From the NCBI GenBank assembly GCA_037975125.1, contig JAJQOW010000014.1:22331914-22395913 (forward strand): a stretch of 64,000 bases of DNA. The letters run 5' to 3'. Below, piece by piece: positions 36,001 through 50,500 of this stretch (positions are counted from its first letter, which is position 1; every line of letters starts with the position of its first letter). Below the pieces are notes generated by a model. It searched no databases, was not told where the DNA came from, and saw only the letters and a program-made list of their open reading frames with translations. Source of the stretch: Latrodectus hesperus (Eukaryota > Arthropoda > Arachnida > Araneae > Theridiidae). The translations under genes were made by a program, and so were the position numbers.

Positions 36001-36260
36001 CTGTGGCATGACAGCCCATGTGGGCCAAGGCCTACAGTACTCATCTCTTTTTCCTGACCGAGAGCCTCTGGAGAGCAAAGCATATGTCCCGATTAGGTGG
36101 TCAACTTAATGCAAAATCACCATAGTTAAGTTTCCTAGCATACTTGGTATTTAGTTCATCGACCCACTGAAGGGATGAAAGGCTGAGTTGACTTTATCCA
36201 GCCTAAGGATCAAACCTTGGACCTGTGTTTTGAGAGCGTGAAATGCTACCAAGCCAAGTT
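36001..36260 (-). repeat. tRNA-derived SINE, family A (antisense copy)
   Basis: Reverse complement of the copy at 1584-1870: GGCATGACAGCCCATGTGGG at the start and the tRNA-like head at the high-coordinate end. It is diverged, with several indels. Confidence 0.75.
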
Positions 36261-36860
36261 GACTTAATGATAAATTTGTTGGTTAAAAGGAACATTATGG
36301 TCACCAGTAGTCAATGGTAAAGAAACAACCCCAATACAGCAATATTTAATTTTGTTTTTTTGAAAAAATGTGCTATCACACTATACCAAAGCAATCGAAC
36401 ATCAATATGATTGCAACACAGTTTAGCCCAGAAATACACACTGGCATTTAAATAAGTTTTGTCAACAAGTGATAGTTATTTAGTTTATAAAATGTAAATA
36501 AAATATACTATTTTAGTGTTTTCTAATAATGTAAACCTTTTTTAAATAATACATGATAATAATGGAATATTTAAGGTAGTAATATACAATTTTTTTTCCA
36601 TTAAAAAGATTATCAATGAGGGTATAATAGAAAAGAAGCAAAAAATGATAATAAACTAAGTTTTAACTTGCAATTTAAAATTTCGTACATGTGGAAAAAC
36701 ATTTCTTTAAGTTACATAAAATAATGAGATCATGTTTAAAATAATCTAGATTTTACTATAATTAAATACACAATACTATAGTACTCAGTACATTCTTATG
36801 ATATTCTATTGAAGTGTTTCTGAATACTGGCTGGAGAAATATTATGGAACACATGCTATA

Positions 36861-37095
36861 TGCCAAATTCTGAGTTTGGTAAATTTTTTGGTGGATTTTC
36901 TTATGTATATGGCAACCTTGTTTTTATTACATCATAGAGAGAGAGACCTATAAGAATTAGGCACAGTATCCAGAATTAGGGTCAGATGCCAAATTCTGAG
37001 TTTGGTGATTTTTTTTTTTTTGAAAGATTTTCTTTTTTACCTGGGAACCTGGTTTTTATTACATCATACAGATGAAGACCAATAAGAATTATGTT
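36861..37095 (+). repeat. Direct repeat of about 105 bp, spaced 126 bp
   Basis: TGCCAAATTCTGAGTTTGGT begins at 36861 and again at 36987. Each copy continues through GATTTTC, GG(C/G)AACCT, TTTTTATTACATCATA and TAAGAATTA in the same order with moderate divergence. It borders the Merlin remnant. Confidence 0.75.
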
Positions 37096-37448
37096 AAAAA
37101 TTCAATTTTGACATCCCTAGTGCTTACGTCATTGAGACAAGATTTAGAACGTTTTGTTCCATTTGAGCATTTTATTAGAAATTTTTGCAAACTAACTTCA
37201 TAAAAATTTTTTTTAGTATGTTTTACAATTTGCCTGACATTTTAGATATTTAACTTCCAGGTTGTATTGCTCTTTTTCATTACTTTAAATAATCATTTTT
37301 GTGTTCTGCATTCATTGTTTTCAGCATTTTTCAAAACTGTTATGATTAATTATGTCTGTAGCTCAGAATACCGTTTTAAAATAACAAGGTATTTTTAGTT
37401 CTGGATTGATGTTCAATTTCTCCGGTGGTAAGCAGATTTTAGGTCAGG

Positions 37449-38412
37449 ATGGAGAAGTTAAACCTTTTTTCTGTTTTAAATTGTGTGAGAAAAAAGGAAA
37501 ATCTTTTAGAATTTTTGGGTGAAATAGGAGTATTGAAATCAGAGTTAGTGTGCTTAAAATGTGGAAGTCAAATGAGAATTTTGGCTAAGAAAATCCTCTC
37601 AGATGGATATGTTTTCAACTGCAACAAAAGTTTTGAAGTAAAGTCTTGAGATTCCCAGAAGTCTATAAGGTATGGTTCTTGGTTTTCTTGCAGCAAATTG
37701 AAGATAGAGGAGATTTTTCTTTTCATTGATGAAAGTGTTCTCAGTAGTAAAACAGCCGATATTCAAAGGGTATATTCTTTTAGCAAACATGCTTTAGTAG
37801 ACTGGAGTCAGTTCATAAATGAAACAATGCTTTACTAAATTGAGTCATGTTCAGAGAAGATAGATGGAAAAGATTGTTGAAATTGATGAGTCAAAATTTG
37901 GAAAGAGGAAGTATCATTAAGGGCATTTGATAGAAGGTCAGTGGGTGTTTGGTGGTGTTGGGAAAGGTAGCAGAAAGTTACTTTTGGTAGCAGTACATGA
38001 TAGAACAATGGAAACCTTAGTTAATATTATTAAACAGTTGATTTAGAGGGGGACAGCCATTTATTTTGATTCTTGGAAGACTTATGATTCATTAAGAATT
38101 GAGGGCTATGAACATTTGACTGTTAATCAGGGTGTCAGTTTTGTGGATGCAATTACAGGATGCCATACAAATATTATTGAAGGCATATGAAGACAAGTTA
38201 GAAGCAAATTGCCGACACATTATCGTGAAACAGATTTTAAATTTTTTACTTGGCATTTTATTTATTCCATAAATCCTGTGAAGAAAAGAAATTTAACCAA
38301 TTTAATGTTTTTTGGGAAATTGTTGAAAAAATTAATTGGGATGAATTTAAAGTTACAGTTTAAAATTTTGTCATCATATTCTTTCTTTAGTTTATGTATG
38401 GTGTTTTTATAA
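37449..38412 (+). pseudogene. Merlin (IS1016/ISXO2-like) transposase, decayed
   Basis: Pieces in at least two frames, broken by stops, follow the order of a Merlin transposase: an N-terminal zinc-ribbon-like part with CLKCGSQM (from 37449), GSWFSCSKLKIEEIFLF, the first catalytic region (EIDESKFGKRKYH, about 37880-37917), VFGGVGKGSRKLLLVAVHDR, the second region (AIYFDSWKTYDSL, about 38056-38094), YEHLTVNQGVSF, and the glutamate region HTNIIEG (about 38166-38187), then KLPTHYRETDF. The first in-frame stop is near 37647. This superfamily moves by a DDE mechanism. The copy is dead; terminal repeats were not resolved. Confidence 0.85.
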
Positions 38413-39240
38413 CTTATATTATTAAAATCAAATACTAATAACTAATAATAATTTGTAAAATTATTTAGTATTTGTAAAATTATTTACATTTTTAAAATTA
38501 TTAACAGTTTAAATTGTACCTTATAATTTATATTTATTCTTTTGGGAATGTTTCTTTATTTTACATTGTGTTCTGATTCTTTTCATTAGAATTCATATTT
38601 CAATTTTCTGAGAATTTGTATTTACTTTTTCGAAGTTCCCATATTTCCCTTATTGGCATTCGTTTCTGAAGTAATTTCTGAAACGAATACAAATAAGGAA
38701 AATATTTGTATTTTCTAATGTTTCATTATTTAAAAAATCTTATTATTTCAAAAATATATATTCATACTCTTTATCAGGTTTAAATTTAATATTTAGATAT
38801 GCAAAGTTTTTAAAAAACGAATTTATTACGTCACAATTACTACATATTCGAGCAGAATTAAGTTATCTTGGCAGTATCTCGTCGTCACCAAAAAAAAAAA
38901 AAAAAATTCAAAATTTGAGACCTTGGATTATATGGCAAATGTGCCAAGAATTATACTAAAAATTCAATTTTAGCATCCGTAGTATTTTGTCATCATGGCA
39001 ATATTTCTTCACAACGAAAAAAATTAGGAATTTGGAATGCTGTATTATATGGCATCTGTATTATATGGGTTACATGTATTATAGGGAAGTATTCAGAAAC
39101 ACTACAGTAGAATATCATAAGAAAGCTGATCAAGTGAAAATTTATGATTTGAAGGCACTTGATAAAATTAAAGCTTTTGGGAAAACACACACAAAAATAC
39201 TTAAATTATTATAACCAAAAAAAAAAAATACTCTTATATT
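38413..39240. other. AT-rich flank of the Merlin remnant
   Basis: Holds an A15-17 run near 38889. The segment at 38940-38990 (AAGAATTATACTAAAAATTC, then AATTTTAGCATCCGTAGT) is a direct counterpart of 37086-37130 on the other side of the Merlin coding remnant. Short open frames are not supported. Confidence 0.45.
38641..38705. repeat. Inverted repeat, 26-bp arms, 13-nt loop
   Basis: 38641-38666 pairs with 38680-38705 with three mismatches; the core is ATTCGTTTC / GAAACGAAT. It lies about 230 bp after the Merlin coding remnant. Confidence 0.8.
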
Positions 39241-42200
39241 TTCAAATATTTAAAATGTAATTTGAAAATTTTATTGAAAAATATCCTTAATATGTTACAG
39301 AAATAAAAATTATTTTTCAAATAAATACTTTATATAACTTTGAACAAAATTTTCTGCCTACATAAAAATATTCGTTCTTAACAAATTCATCTTTATAAAA
39401 TTTCAAAGATGATTCAGAAGATCTAAAATTATTCACATTGAAAAATTATTTCGTCATTTTAATCATCATACATATTAGAACGTAATTCAAAAGCGAAATT
39501 TATAAATACCATAAGGAAGAAAGCAAAATATTATTCTGTCGGTTCAAAAAATTAGTTTTTGTTTACATGTTTTATACAAGGTTTTGCTGAACATTAAAAT
39601 TACTGAAATCATAATAACTTCTTTTAAGTTAAAAATTATTTACAAGTACTCCACTCTTAAATTTTTCTTCCAATAAAATCTAAAGAATTTCTTTCCTATA
39701 GAATTCAAACACTTCATTGTTTCGATTCCAAAAATACTCTATAAAAATGTATGCAAATAATAATTGAATATGAAATAAATTCTATAAGGAATAACCAAAA
39801 TTATCGCTTGCTTCAGAATTCCTAAGATCTCAGAATGGGTTTAGATTCCAAAATTAGTTTTGAAAAATCAAGAGCCAATCGGAGAGCTGTATGTAGGTGA
39901 TCTCGACAGACGACGGATAAAATTATTAAAATACAATATATAAAATGTGTTGTTGTTACACAAACATGCCGTTCAATGCTTATGCAACAACTACATGTCA
40001 TGTCTGTGTGGATTGAGTCCTCTGGTCCAACTCTTGTGCTCATCTATTGGGAGACCACTTGCAGTCATTCATAGACTTCATGTATCTAAATAACGATGAC
40101 TATTTTATGGAATACAATGTATAAAAGCGTTTTCGTCAATATTCATCACTATAAGATCCTGTGATAATTAGTTTGATAAACATTTCAGATAATGACTTAG
40201 CAACCTAAATTATCTAAACTGAATCTCATTAAACATTTATGAAACATAATCGAGAAATCAATTAGAGACCAAAATCCTGTACAAACTATCCTTTAGCGAT
40301 TACGGCCGTCTAATGAAAATATCAAAGCTAAATATTTCTGCTGGAGACTATCAATGACTTGTTGAATAGATGCCACATCGAGTTGCTGTAATCCACCGGG
40401 TAAAAAAAGCAAGACACATTATTAGCAGGTATACCATAACTTTTCACTTCAGCGTACTACAAATAATTTTTAATTAGGATTTAATTTCATGGTTGCTAAG
40501 TAAAAATATTTTTTTAATTTGTCCTATATATATATAAAGTGACATACTTTTAAGAATTATATTTCTCTTAAAAAAACGGGTGCCAGCTTTATTATATTAA
40601 AATATAAATGCTATTGAGGTTCTAATTTTGTATGTAATTACTAAATTATTTATCACCAGAAACATTGTGGTAGATATTGTGTAATATATTTTATGAAAGT
40701 TCTAAAATTTTTAATATCATTTAAGGTACATTATTTAGAACAGATTTGAAATATTGATAGATAATGTGTAAAACATGCTTGTTTCTCTAGTCACTTTTAA
40801 CAAACAATAGCTAACTTAACCAGGAACTGAATTTTTAAAATAGGTTATCAATTATTACAAACATCAACACTCGAGATTTAAATTAAAAATTAGGGCATTA
40901 ACCATTCAACTGGCAACTAGGTTAAAATAGACTATAGCATCTTAATATCATTCTGAAAATAAATTGCTCAGTAAGGAAACTTTAACACCTTTTAGAAGTT
41001 AAATTCTTTGTAGAATTCGCAAACAAAAGGTCTTTGCTGATTTTAGAGTTATCCTCTTTCATAATCGTAAGAGCTATTTTTTAATTAAAAAAAAAAAATG
41101 TATTTCAGTTAAAAATGAGGATATTCTACATTTATGAAGATATTTAAGATTTAAAAATAATAAAGAATAAATCTACCTGTTTTTTAGATTAATCTTTTCA
41201 AAAATTGCATTTTAATACTTTCTAAAAGGAAAATTCAAATACTGATAGAAAAAATAAAGATTTAAATAATAATAGAATACTTACGGTAACTATAAATATC
41301 CGAACATAAGTAAATTCAATCTTCATGTTTTAGTAACTTTTATTAATTCTATTAATTATTAGTTCACAGTAAATTTCCAAAATCCAGCATCACTGATTGT
41401 CAACAGTGATAGCCAATCAATTGTAGCTTTAAAAGCCAGACAATAAAGGCATCTATTTCATTTGACATTTTAGATCTTGATCTTATTGACTTATTATATT
41501 AGACCTTGATCTTATTAGACATTGCTGTTGAGACTGTCAAATGCTTATAGAATTTAATATCTTTCTGTATATATGATGTGAAGACTCGGGCTCAGACATT
41601 GACTGCCTCTCTTGACTGTAGTTTAGAATAACAAGTTTTAGGATTATGGAATTCGTCCCATTAACTAAATAATTATAATCAAATATACTTACATATCATT
41701 ATAAACATGTTAAACACACAATAGTAGTCTAAAATAGAAATGTTTTCTTTTTGGTTTCTGAATTTTTTTAGATCGTTTGTTGTCCTATGTGGTTCATTTA
41801 AAATCTTCAAATTATTATAATTTGCTGAAGATAAAACATATATGTAACATATAAATATGGATTTAATATCAAAATATAACATGGTAGACTAGTTGGAAAG
41901 TGAGAAAACTAGCTGTAAGATCACATAGCAAAAAAAGGGTAAGAATTGGAATGGAACATTTAAATTTCTAAGGGTAAATGAAGGTAAAATTGATTTATAA
42001 ATAATCTTTATAGAACATATTAATAAAAAACAATATTTCTTTCTTATAAAATATAATATTACAAATGCAATTGCCATAAGTTATTAGAAAATTTTATAAT
42101 AAAATATTTAATATTTGTGTGTTAAACAATATAATTAAAGAATAAAATACCTTATATTACTCCTACATTATATAGTTTATATTACTTTCACATTCTCTTG

Positions 42201-44210
42201 ACTCTAGTCTAAAATCACAAGATTTAGAATATATTTTACATCTCCACCCCTTTAATTTTACATAGGGCTTGGTATTAGGTTTGTAGCTGCTTGTGTGTGT
42301 GGTAATAGTTACATTTCTTATGAAGTCTTAAGATATTAATGAATAATGACTAGTAAACATAATTCAATAAAAAAAGTTAACAGTTAGGATTTCACTATGT
42401 TATAATACATTATATAAATATATATATATAAAAGAAAAAAAAACATTTAATAACAAAAAAGAATTTCAAATATAAAAAAAATTAAATGTTGATTTTAATA
42501 AAAGAGTATATATTCTTTTCAAGCCAAAGTGAAATTACTTACTTTATTTAAATCTATATTGTAAACAATTACTTAAAATCTACTAATTTTCCTTATGTTA
42601 TAAATAGAAAATTTTAGATTGTCGGTTTTACATAAATAACCACACATAATTGACACAAGTAGCCACAGGAGCTAAGTTCATTTTAAAATGCTAACTTCTG
42701 TTTCACTGGTAAATGAAGTAGTTATCATTAATTTTTAGCTTAATAATTTTACTCTCTTAAAGGTGGATGTTTATATTTCCCTTTAAGCCAAAGGTTAACT
42801 AGTTTTAGTTTACAAAATGTGTGATCATATGCAACAAATTATATTCTATGTTTCAAATAAATTTCTGGTCATAGCGATGCTTTTGAGGATTAATTTTACT
42901 TTTGAGTGAGAACAATTTCTGAGTAATAAAAAAAAACTGTAACCAAGTTTTTCACTGAATTTTTTTTTCCTTTTTTTATATAATTTTTTTGACTTAGAGT
43001 AAGATTTAAAGTAAAACTTTCTTTTTTGGAAGGAAATTTTTAAGTATATAAAAGAGAGATGATCACACAATTTAAATTAAGTATCTTAATATATTTAATA
43101 GGTGCTGAGGTAAATAACCAGAATATTTGAAAAATACAAATTTAAACAGAATACATTTTAAAACATTTATTTTCAGCCCTAGAAACATTAGCAGTCACAT
43201 TTTACAGAACTATATTTTATTTTGAGTGTAACCTACATAATTCACAATTTCCAAATTATTTAACTTTAAAAGAAAATTAAAAATACAAGTTTTAAAAATT
43301 TTTTGAAATGAACCTATTTTACAAAAAATTATTAAAGTGGAAAATAACTTCCTCCAGGAAATAATTTTTAAAATAAAATTTTTTTAAATGATATAAGCTA
43401 TTAAATTCATATATTACATTACCAAGAGAAAAAATTAATACAATTTCTCCATTTGCATTTTTTACACAAATGGTTAAAATAAAATAAATTGTCAAAATTT
43501 GAAAATTTAATAAAATCTAAAAACTTGTTTATCATACTTTTTGTTATTTTTCCTGTAAATACTATTATTCATATGTTTAGCGTATTGCAATTTTTCTTCT
43601 TCAAAGTTTTGTAGACGAGAACATATAAATTGATATACAATAAGAAAAATGTATTCAAATAAAAAGCTATGCCTTAATACACAATGTATTTACAGTTACG
43701 AATTAATTTTTTAAACATATTTATATACATTATACACCAAAAAGGAATAAAAACAATTAAAATTAAGAAAATCAATAAAATATTACAAGAATGCAAAAAA
43801 GTCAAAGATTTGAAAAGCACTTCTTAATTTATAAAACCACATTTCTATAAGGAATTTGTAGCATATTGTTTCTGATTAATTTTCTGACTATGTGTTAAAT
43901 TCCTTTTCGTTGCTCACATAAGTATTAAAAGAAATTAAAATTTATTTTACTGCTACCCAGTAAGTGTATAGTCAAAAATAAAACACTTGTATATTATTAA
44001 CTGAATATACATATGCTTGAAAAAAAAAGTTTTATTTAAAATTTTCTGTTGGTGAATTTTAATATAAATTTATTTAAAAAATCTTGATATCAAAATTTTG
44101 ACCTATTATAGAGTGAAATTTTTGTTCAGAAATATTTATAAAGTTAGTTCCTTATAACAGTATATAATTTTATTGAACAAGCGCTTGACAAATTTAGATG
44201 ATAAATAATT
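39241..44210. other. Long AT-rich intergenic stretch
   Basis: About 5 kb without a recognisable gene. A somewhat higher-complexity block at 39830-40430 includes a 73-codon minus-strand frame, but no family, splice structure or repeat match was found. A short inexact repeat of CTTGATCTTATT-type text occurs near 41475-41515. Confidence 0.45.
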
Positions 44211-44310
44211 GGTTTGGTGTGTTGCTCAGCAGTAATTTTTTGCAACAAAGGCTAATTAGACCGAGACCAAGCTTTAAATGGATTCTGAATAACAAACATC
44301 CAAATCTGTG
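44211..44310 (-). repeat. SINE family C fragment, antisense
   Basis: GGTTTGGTGTGTTGCTCAGC, CAAAGGCTAATTAGACC and TTTAAATGGATTCTGAA are the reverse complement of the 3' half of the family C element at 10580-10690. Confidence 0.75.
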
Positions 44311-46155
44311 ACAGGACTAAAATCAACATCGTGTTGAATCAAAGGAATAGATAAATGATATTCCATTTCTTTTCTTCAAATGGCAAGTACAGCAGCACAA
44401 TATTTAAGACAATACCTTTTGGATTGTTTCCACTACAACTTCTGCCAATGTACCTATTTTAATAATTTAAAAATATTAAATACAAGATTTGTCATATTCA
44501 AAATATTACAAACTGCATCAAGATATGCAGAAAATCACACAATTAAGCAAATTTAACTAAATTTTCAAAAGAAATTAAGATTTCGCTATCATTTTTAATG
44601 TAATTAACAGCTGGTATGTTGAATTAGAACGATCAAAATCACAACATTTTTAATTTTTTAAAAATTAGCTCACACATAACACAGTAAATCCAAACTAAAA
44701 AAATTCATATCCTGCATTGTCGATGAAAAACACAAGTTAAACTTACATTTATTATAACAAAAAAACAAGTTCAGCTTTTAATTTTCATCAGTTTTGTTAA
44801 TAATTTTTGCCAATAATAATGTACAATGGTTACACTAATTTTAAGAAAAGAAAGACTTAACTCTTAATAATTCTGCCAAATTATGTATATATTTTCAGCA
44901 ATTCTATTCCTGTCTCTAAAAATGTAATTTAATATATAAAAAAATAACTACATGAACTGAATATCAGCAGTAAGTTTAATTTCTTCAGCATTTAAATTAA
45001 ACATTTTGATAAAAGCAAACAATTCAATAATTATAAAAACAAGATATTATCACTTAGGATAATTTACAAATAAAATACTATAACATTAATATATCATACT
45101 ATAATATAATTTATGAAGTTAGCACTCATATTTTATTTAATTTTAAAACAAATACAATAAACTGATTTATATGAAACAGGTGCAAAAATATCAACCATAT
45201 TACTTTGTTCTTTTATTAATGCATTTGTTAGAGATGAAAAGAAAGCATGTTTTATATACAATTTCTAAAAGTACTAAGGATTCATTATTATTACAGTGGC
45301 CATATATTATAAGATACTCTTTAAAATATATGACTGAAAAAATAGAAAAAGAGCAACAAAAACATTTTAGTAATTAACTTATAATAATATGTTTAGTATG
45401 ACATTCACATTCACTACAGACTTTACAAAACATAAATTTCAGCTTTTAAAAAAATGATACATAAATAAGAAAACAATACAGCATAAAATTCATCGAATTA
45501 ATATGAATCAAGATTTAAACATGCTTGAAGAAAATATTGCTAAATTAAAAAACAAATTAAAGATTAAGTTAATAAAATAAATTCATCATAAATGTATTGA
45601 ATAATTAATTGTAATAAAAAAACTTCAATTTTTTTAAAAATTATCATAACTTTTTACAAGTTAATTTGTTGGTAATTTAAAAAAATTAATTTTGCAAATA
45701 AAGTTAACAATGATATGATTGAATTACTTGAGTGCTAAATTTAACAATCAAAATATAAAATTAAATAGTGATTGACAATTAACAAAATTAATTAAATGAC
45801 AATTTTTGAACCATGGTTAACATTTTTAACCATCTTCTCTCATGTGAACAGAAATCCAAAAAACAATTACATCAAGCAGTAGATAGAAAATATATGAGAC
45901 ATAATGCCATTCACACAATTGATCAATAGTTTTTGTAAACACTGGATAATCTACCTACATTTCTTTGTTGACCTTCGGAAACTGAAATATATGGTCGCCA
46001 TAGTAGTAAAAAACCTATTTAGGGGAAGGTAAAAATAATAACACACACATGGATAAAAGAGGGAGTTAAAAAAATGAAGTCAAATAACTGAGAATAATGT
46101 TTCTAAAAAAATCGATAAATGTAGAAAATTGGTAACTGTTTCACAGGGCGATGGA
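44311..46155. other. AT-rich region on the 3' side of UBE2D
   Basis: No gene recognised. The 3' UTR of the UBE2D-like gene must lie in the upper part. Confidence 0.45.
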
Positions 46156-47477
<1,322 letters not shown>

Positions 47478-47500
47478 ATGGCATCTAGTGACGAAACCAA
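47478..47500 (+). CDS. PEPD: PEPD coding exon 1
   Basis: ATG in a strong context (CACCATGG), MASSDET plus two bases of a Lys codon, donor AA/GTAAGA. Phase 2 fits exon 2. Confidence 0.8.
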
Positions 47501-50500
47501 GTAAGACATACTGACATATTTTGGATCAAACTTAAATTACCGTTATTTTCTTCTTCATTTTTTATGTCAAATAAAAAAACTTTTTGCACATAACTTATTT
47601 CACTGTTTTGTAGATTTTATAGATATTTTGAAAGTTGAAAATCATCTTAAATTTAAAATAAAATAATTGAGAAAAATAATTTTTTAATCATTTAACTATA
47701 TTAAGGAAAACAATTCAATATAATAAAATTCATTTTAGTTCTTTGCGAAAAGTGTGCTTACAAATTATTTTGATGAAATTTGTTTATTTTCAAATCCTTC
47801 GCCATCCAAATCCATTAAAATTTATTTTAAAAATTAACGAATTTCTAAAATTTTAAATATAATCTCTAAAAATATATCATGCACTAAATTTGGATAAATC
47901 AGTGTCAAAGCGTTAAAAAGCTTTGACACTGATTTATCCAAATTTAGTGCATGATATATTTTTAGAGATTATATTTAAAATTTATTTTAGAAATTCGTTA
48001 ATTTTTCTTTTAACAATATATTAATATAATATATATTTAATATTTCTTTTAGGAATATTAAATCTGACCGATGATGTGATGCTGTTTTATCTATTACATT
48101 TAAAAGCAGATCAAATCAAATTATCTCTCCAGACTTATCCCTCACTTGCAGATTCAATTTTTAACTGTTCTGAACTTGATAATCAGTAATCAGATTCAAG
48201 AGCAAATCAGTAAAATATTTGTGATGTGAATTATCTTACTATTCCTTACTATACTTTTCTGAGTGCTTATCTTGTCAACAAATACTGTGGGAAAACAATG
48301 TTGAGATTTTTTGCCAAATGTTGCAATTTTGATTATGCTACTTAAGCCATTTCCATAGTTACATTTTATATTTTTCAATACATTCAAATGTTTGCAGTAT
48401 CAGTTGAAAAATTAGTGTTAAGTATCAGTAGAATAAAGTGTATTTTACTATTATGCTGGTGATAATATCGCCAAATGTTACCAAGTGAAACAAATTATCA
48501 CAAATGGTTCCTTTTGACATTATCATTTTTAGTTTTTTATCTTTCACAAAAATTTTAAGTAGTAAAAAGTAGTTTTGCTTTTAAAATAATTTTTCCAATT
48601 AACTTATTATTTCTTTATCTGTTTTTCTTGAGTTGTCACCTAAAACACCATGAAATTAGCTTGGGCCAAATGAAATATTACCAAATTAAGTATCTATTGA
48701 AAAACTAAATATGATGAATTAAAAATAAAGTTTTTATCTATTTGTACTAATGAAGATTTAAATTAAATTTTCTTTTCTACTCACATATGGGAAAATTTGG
48801 TTCAAAAATATATTTAAATATTAATCAGAGTCATATAAAACAAAGTGACAATTTATGAGATTAAATTTCAACATCTTGCAACATATTTTGGTGAAAATGG
48901 TCCTGTGAATAATTTCTAAATACCCATTTTACCAGTATTATGACTAGACTTGTCACCAAATATTTTGCAAAAAATTCTACTTACTTGCATTTTGCTGAAT
49001 ATTAAAGTTTAGTGACATATAAATCTGGCATTAATATCAGGAAAATATTTTATTAATTTCACTTGTCTTCATATTTTATTTTACTCTTTTAATATCCAAA
49101 ATATAAATTTATATAAACTCCATTAAAAACTAAATGTACATATAAATTTATTTACATATATTAATCTGTTGATATTTTAATCAACTTTGAAATTAAAATT
49201 TTTAATTTTTTATCAAAAGTTAGAGAATTTTTTTATTTTTATATAAACAGATTAAAACAGCAAAATTTCCTGCTTAAGGAGAATATAAAATTACTATAAA
49301 TTTACAAAGCTGTTGAATAATTTTGAAATATAATTATTATAAAGTGAGAAATCTTATACAATATGATTAAAAGACATAAGAATGAAAATATTTTTAAACA
49401 TGATTGTAGCAGAACTTATTCTGCATTAACTTTATTCTCACGTTTTTTAAAAATATTTCTCATTTGTCTTAATTATCTGTTAACATTTATTTTTCATTAC
49501 AGACCAATTTTTACAATGGGGGACCATACACTTTCAGTTTCCATGGAACTCCATTCACTGAACCGTAAACGTATTTGCGAGGAATTGCGAAAGCAACCTA
49601 AATTAGAGCACAGCATCATTGTTCTCCAAGGTGGTGAAATGAAAACTCGTTATTGTTCTGATTATCTAGAACTTTTTCGCCAGGTTAGAGTTGAATATTT
49701 AGTAGTTTTCAAATTTTGATTTATGTTGTAAAAATGTTTTCAGATGACTGTTGTTTTTTCTGGCATACAATTGATATTTTGTTTTTATATCAGTTGGACA
49801 CCATAATTATAAAAACTTGGTTAAAATAAAATAACTCACACGCATATTAAAATGTAATTATGTTAATTCATTTTTATTGAATGTATGAAAAATGTATTAT
49901 CTTCGCTAAATTTTTCACACACTTATTTTATCTAATCTACTTAAAGGAGACTATTGTATGTTCTCATTTATTTTTAACATAGCCGAATTGGCTGCTGAAT
50001 CATTAGCTCTTTGATTAAATGGGGTATGGATTTGATTTCCACTTTATCATGGATATTCATTGTAGTTCAGTATCCATCTTAAAATACAGGTTTCTGCTGA
50101 ACTTGCACTAGTGTGCAATATTTGACCTCTGGATGACAAATCAAATCTTTTAATATGATTAATTTTTTTTTTTATAAATTTGTCTAAAGTTGGCACTTTT
50201 GTATTTATACTTATTAATAAAAAATGAATCTTATATTTTCACATGTTACAATATAATTGCAAACAAAAACAAACTAAAAATTTTTGTTTGCATTTATTTT
50301 GTAAATGAATAAAACTTTCTTTGTTTAAGTTAAAACCATACTTAAACAATATATGTTTAGTTTATCCCATAGAAAATTCAGATTTTCTTGTTGATTAGTA
50401 ATCTTTAGCAAGAGATGCAAATGTCAAGAGATTTAGCAACATCAATAATCTGAATAAAATTGGAAAGCATAAAAAAATTATAAACTTTATAAAAAAGTAA

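Noticed and set aside
39822..40043. 73-codon minus-strand frame in a higher-complexity block
   Set aside because: No recognisable family, no splice signals that extend it, and no repeat match; not called as a gene.
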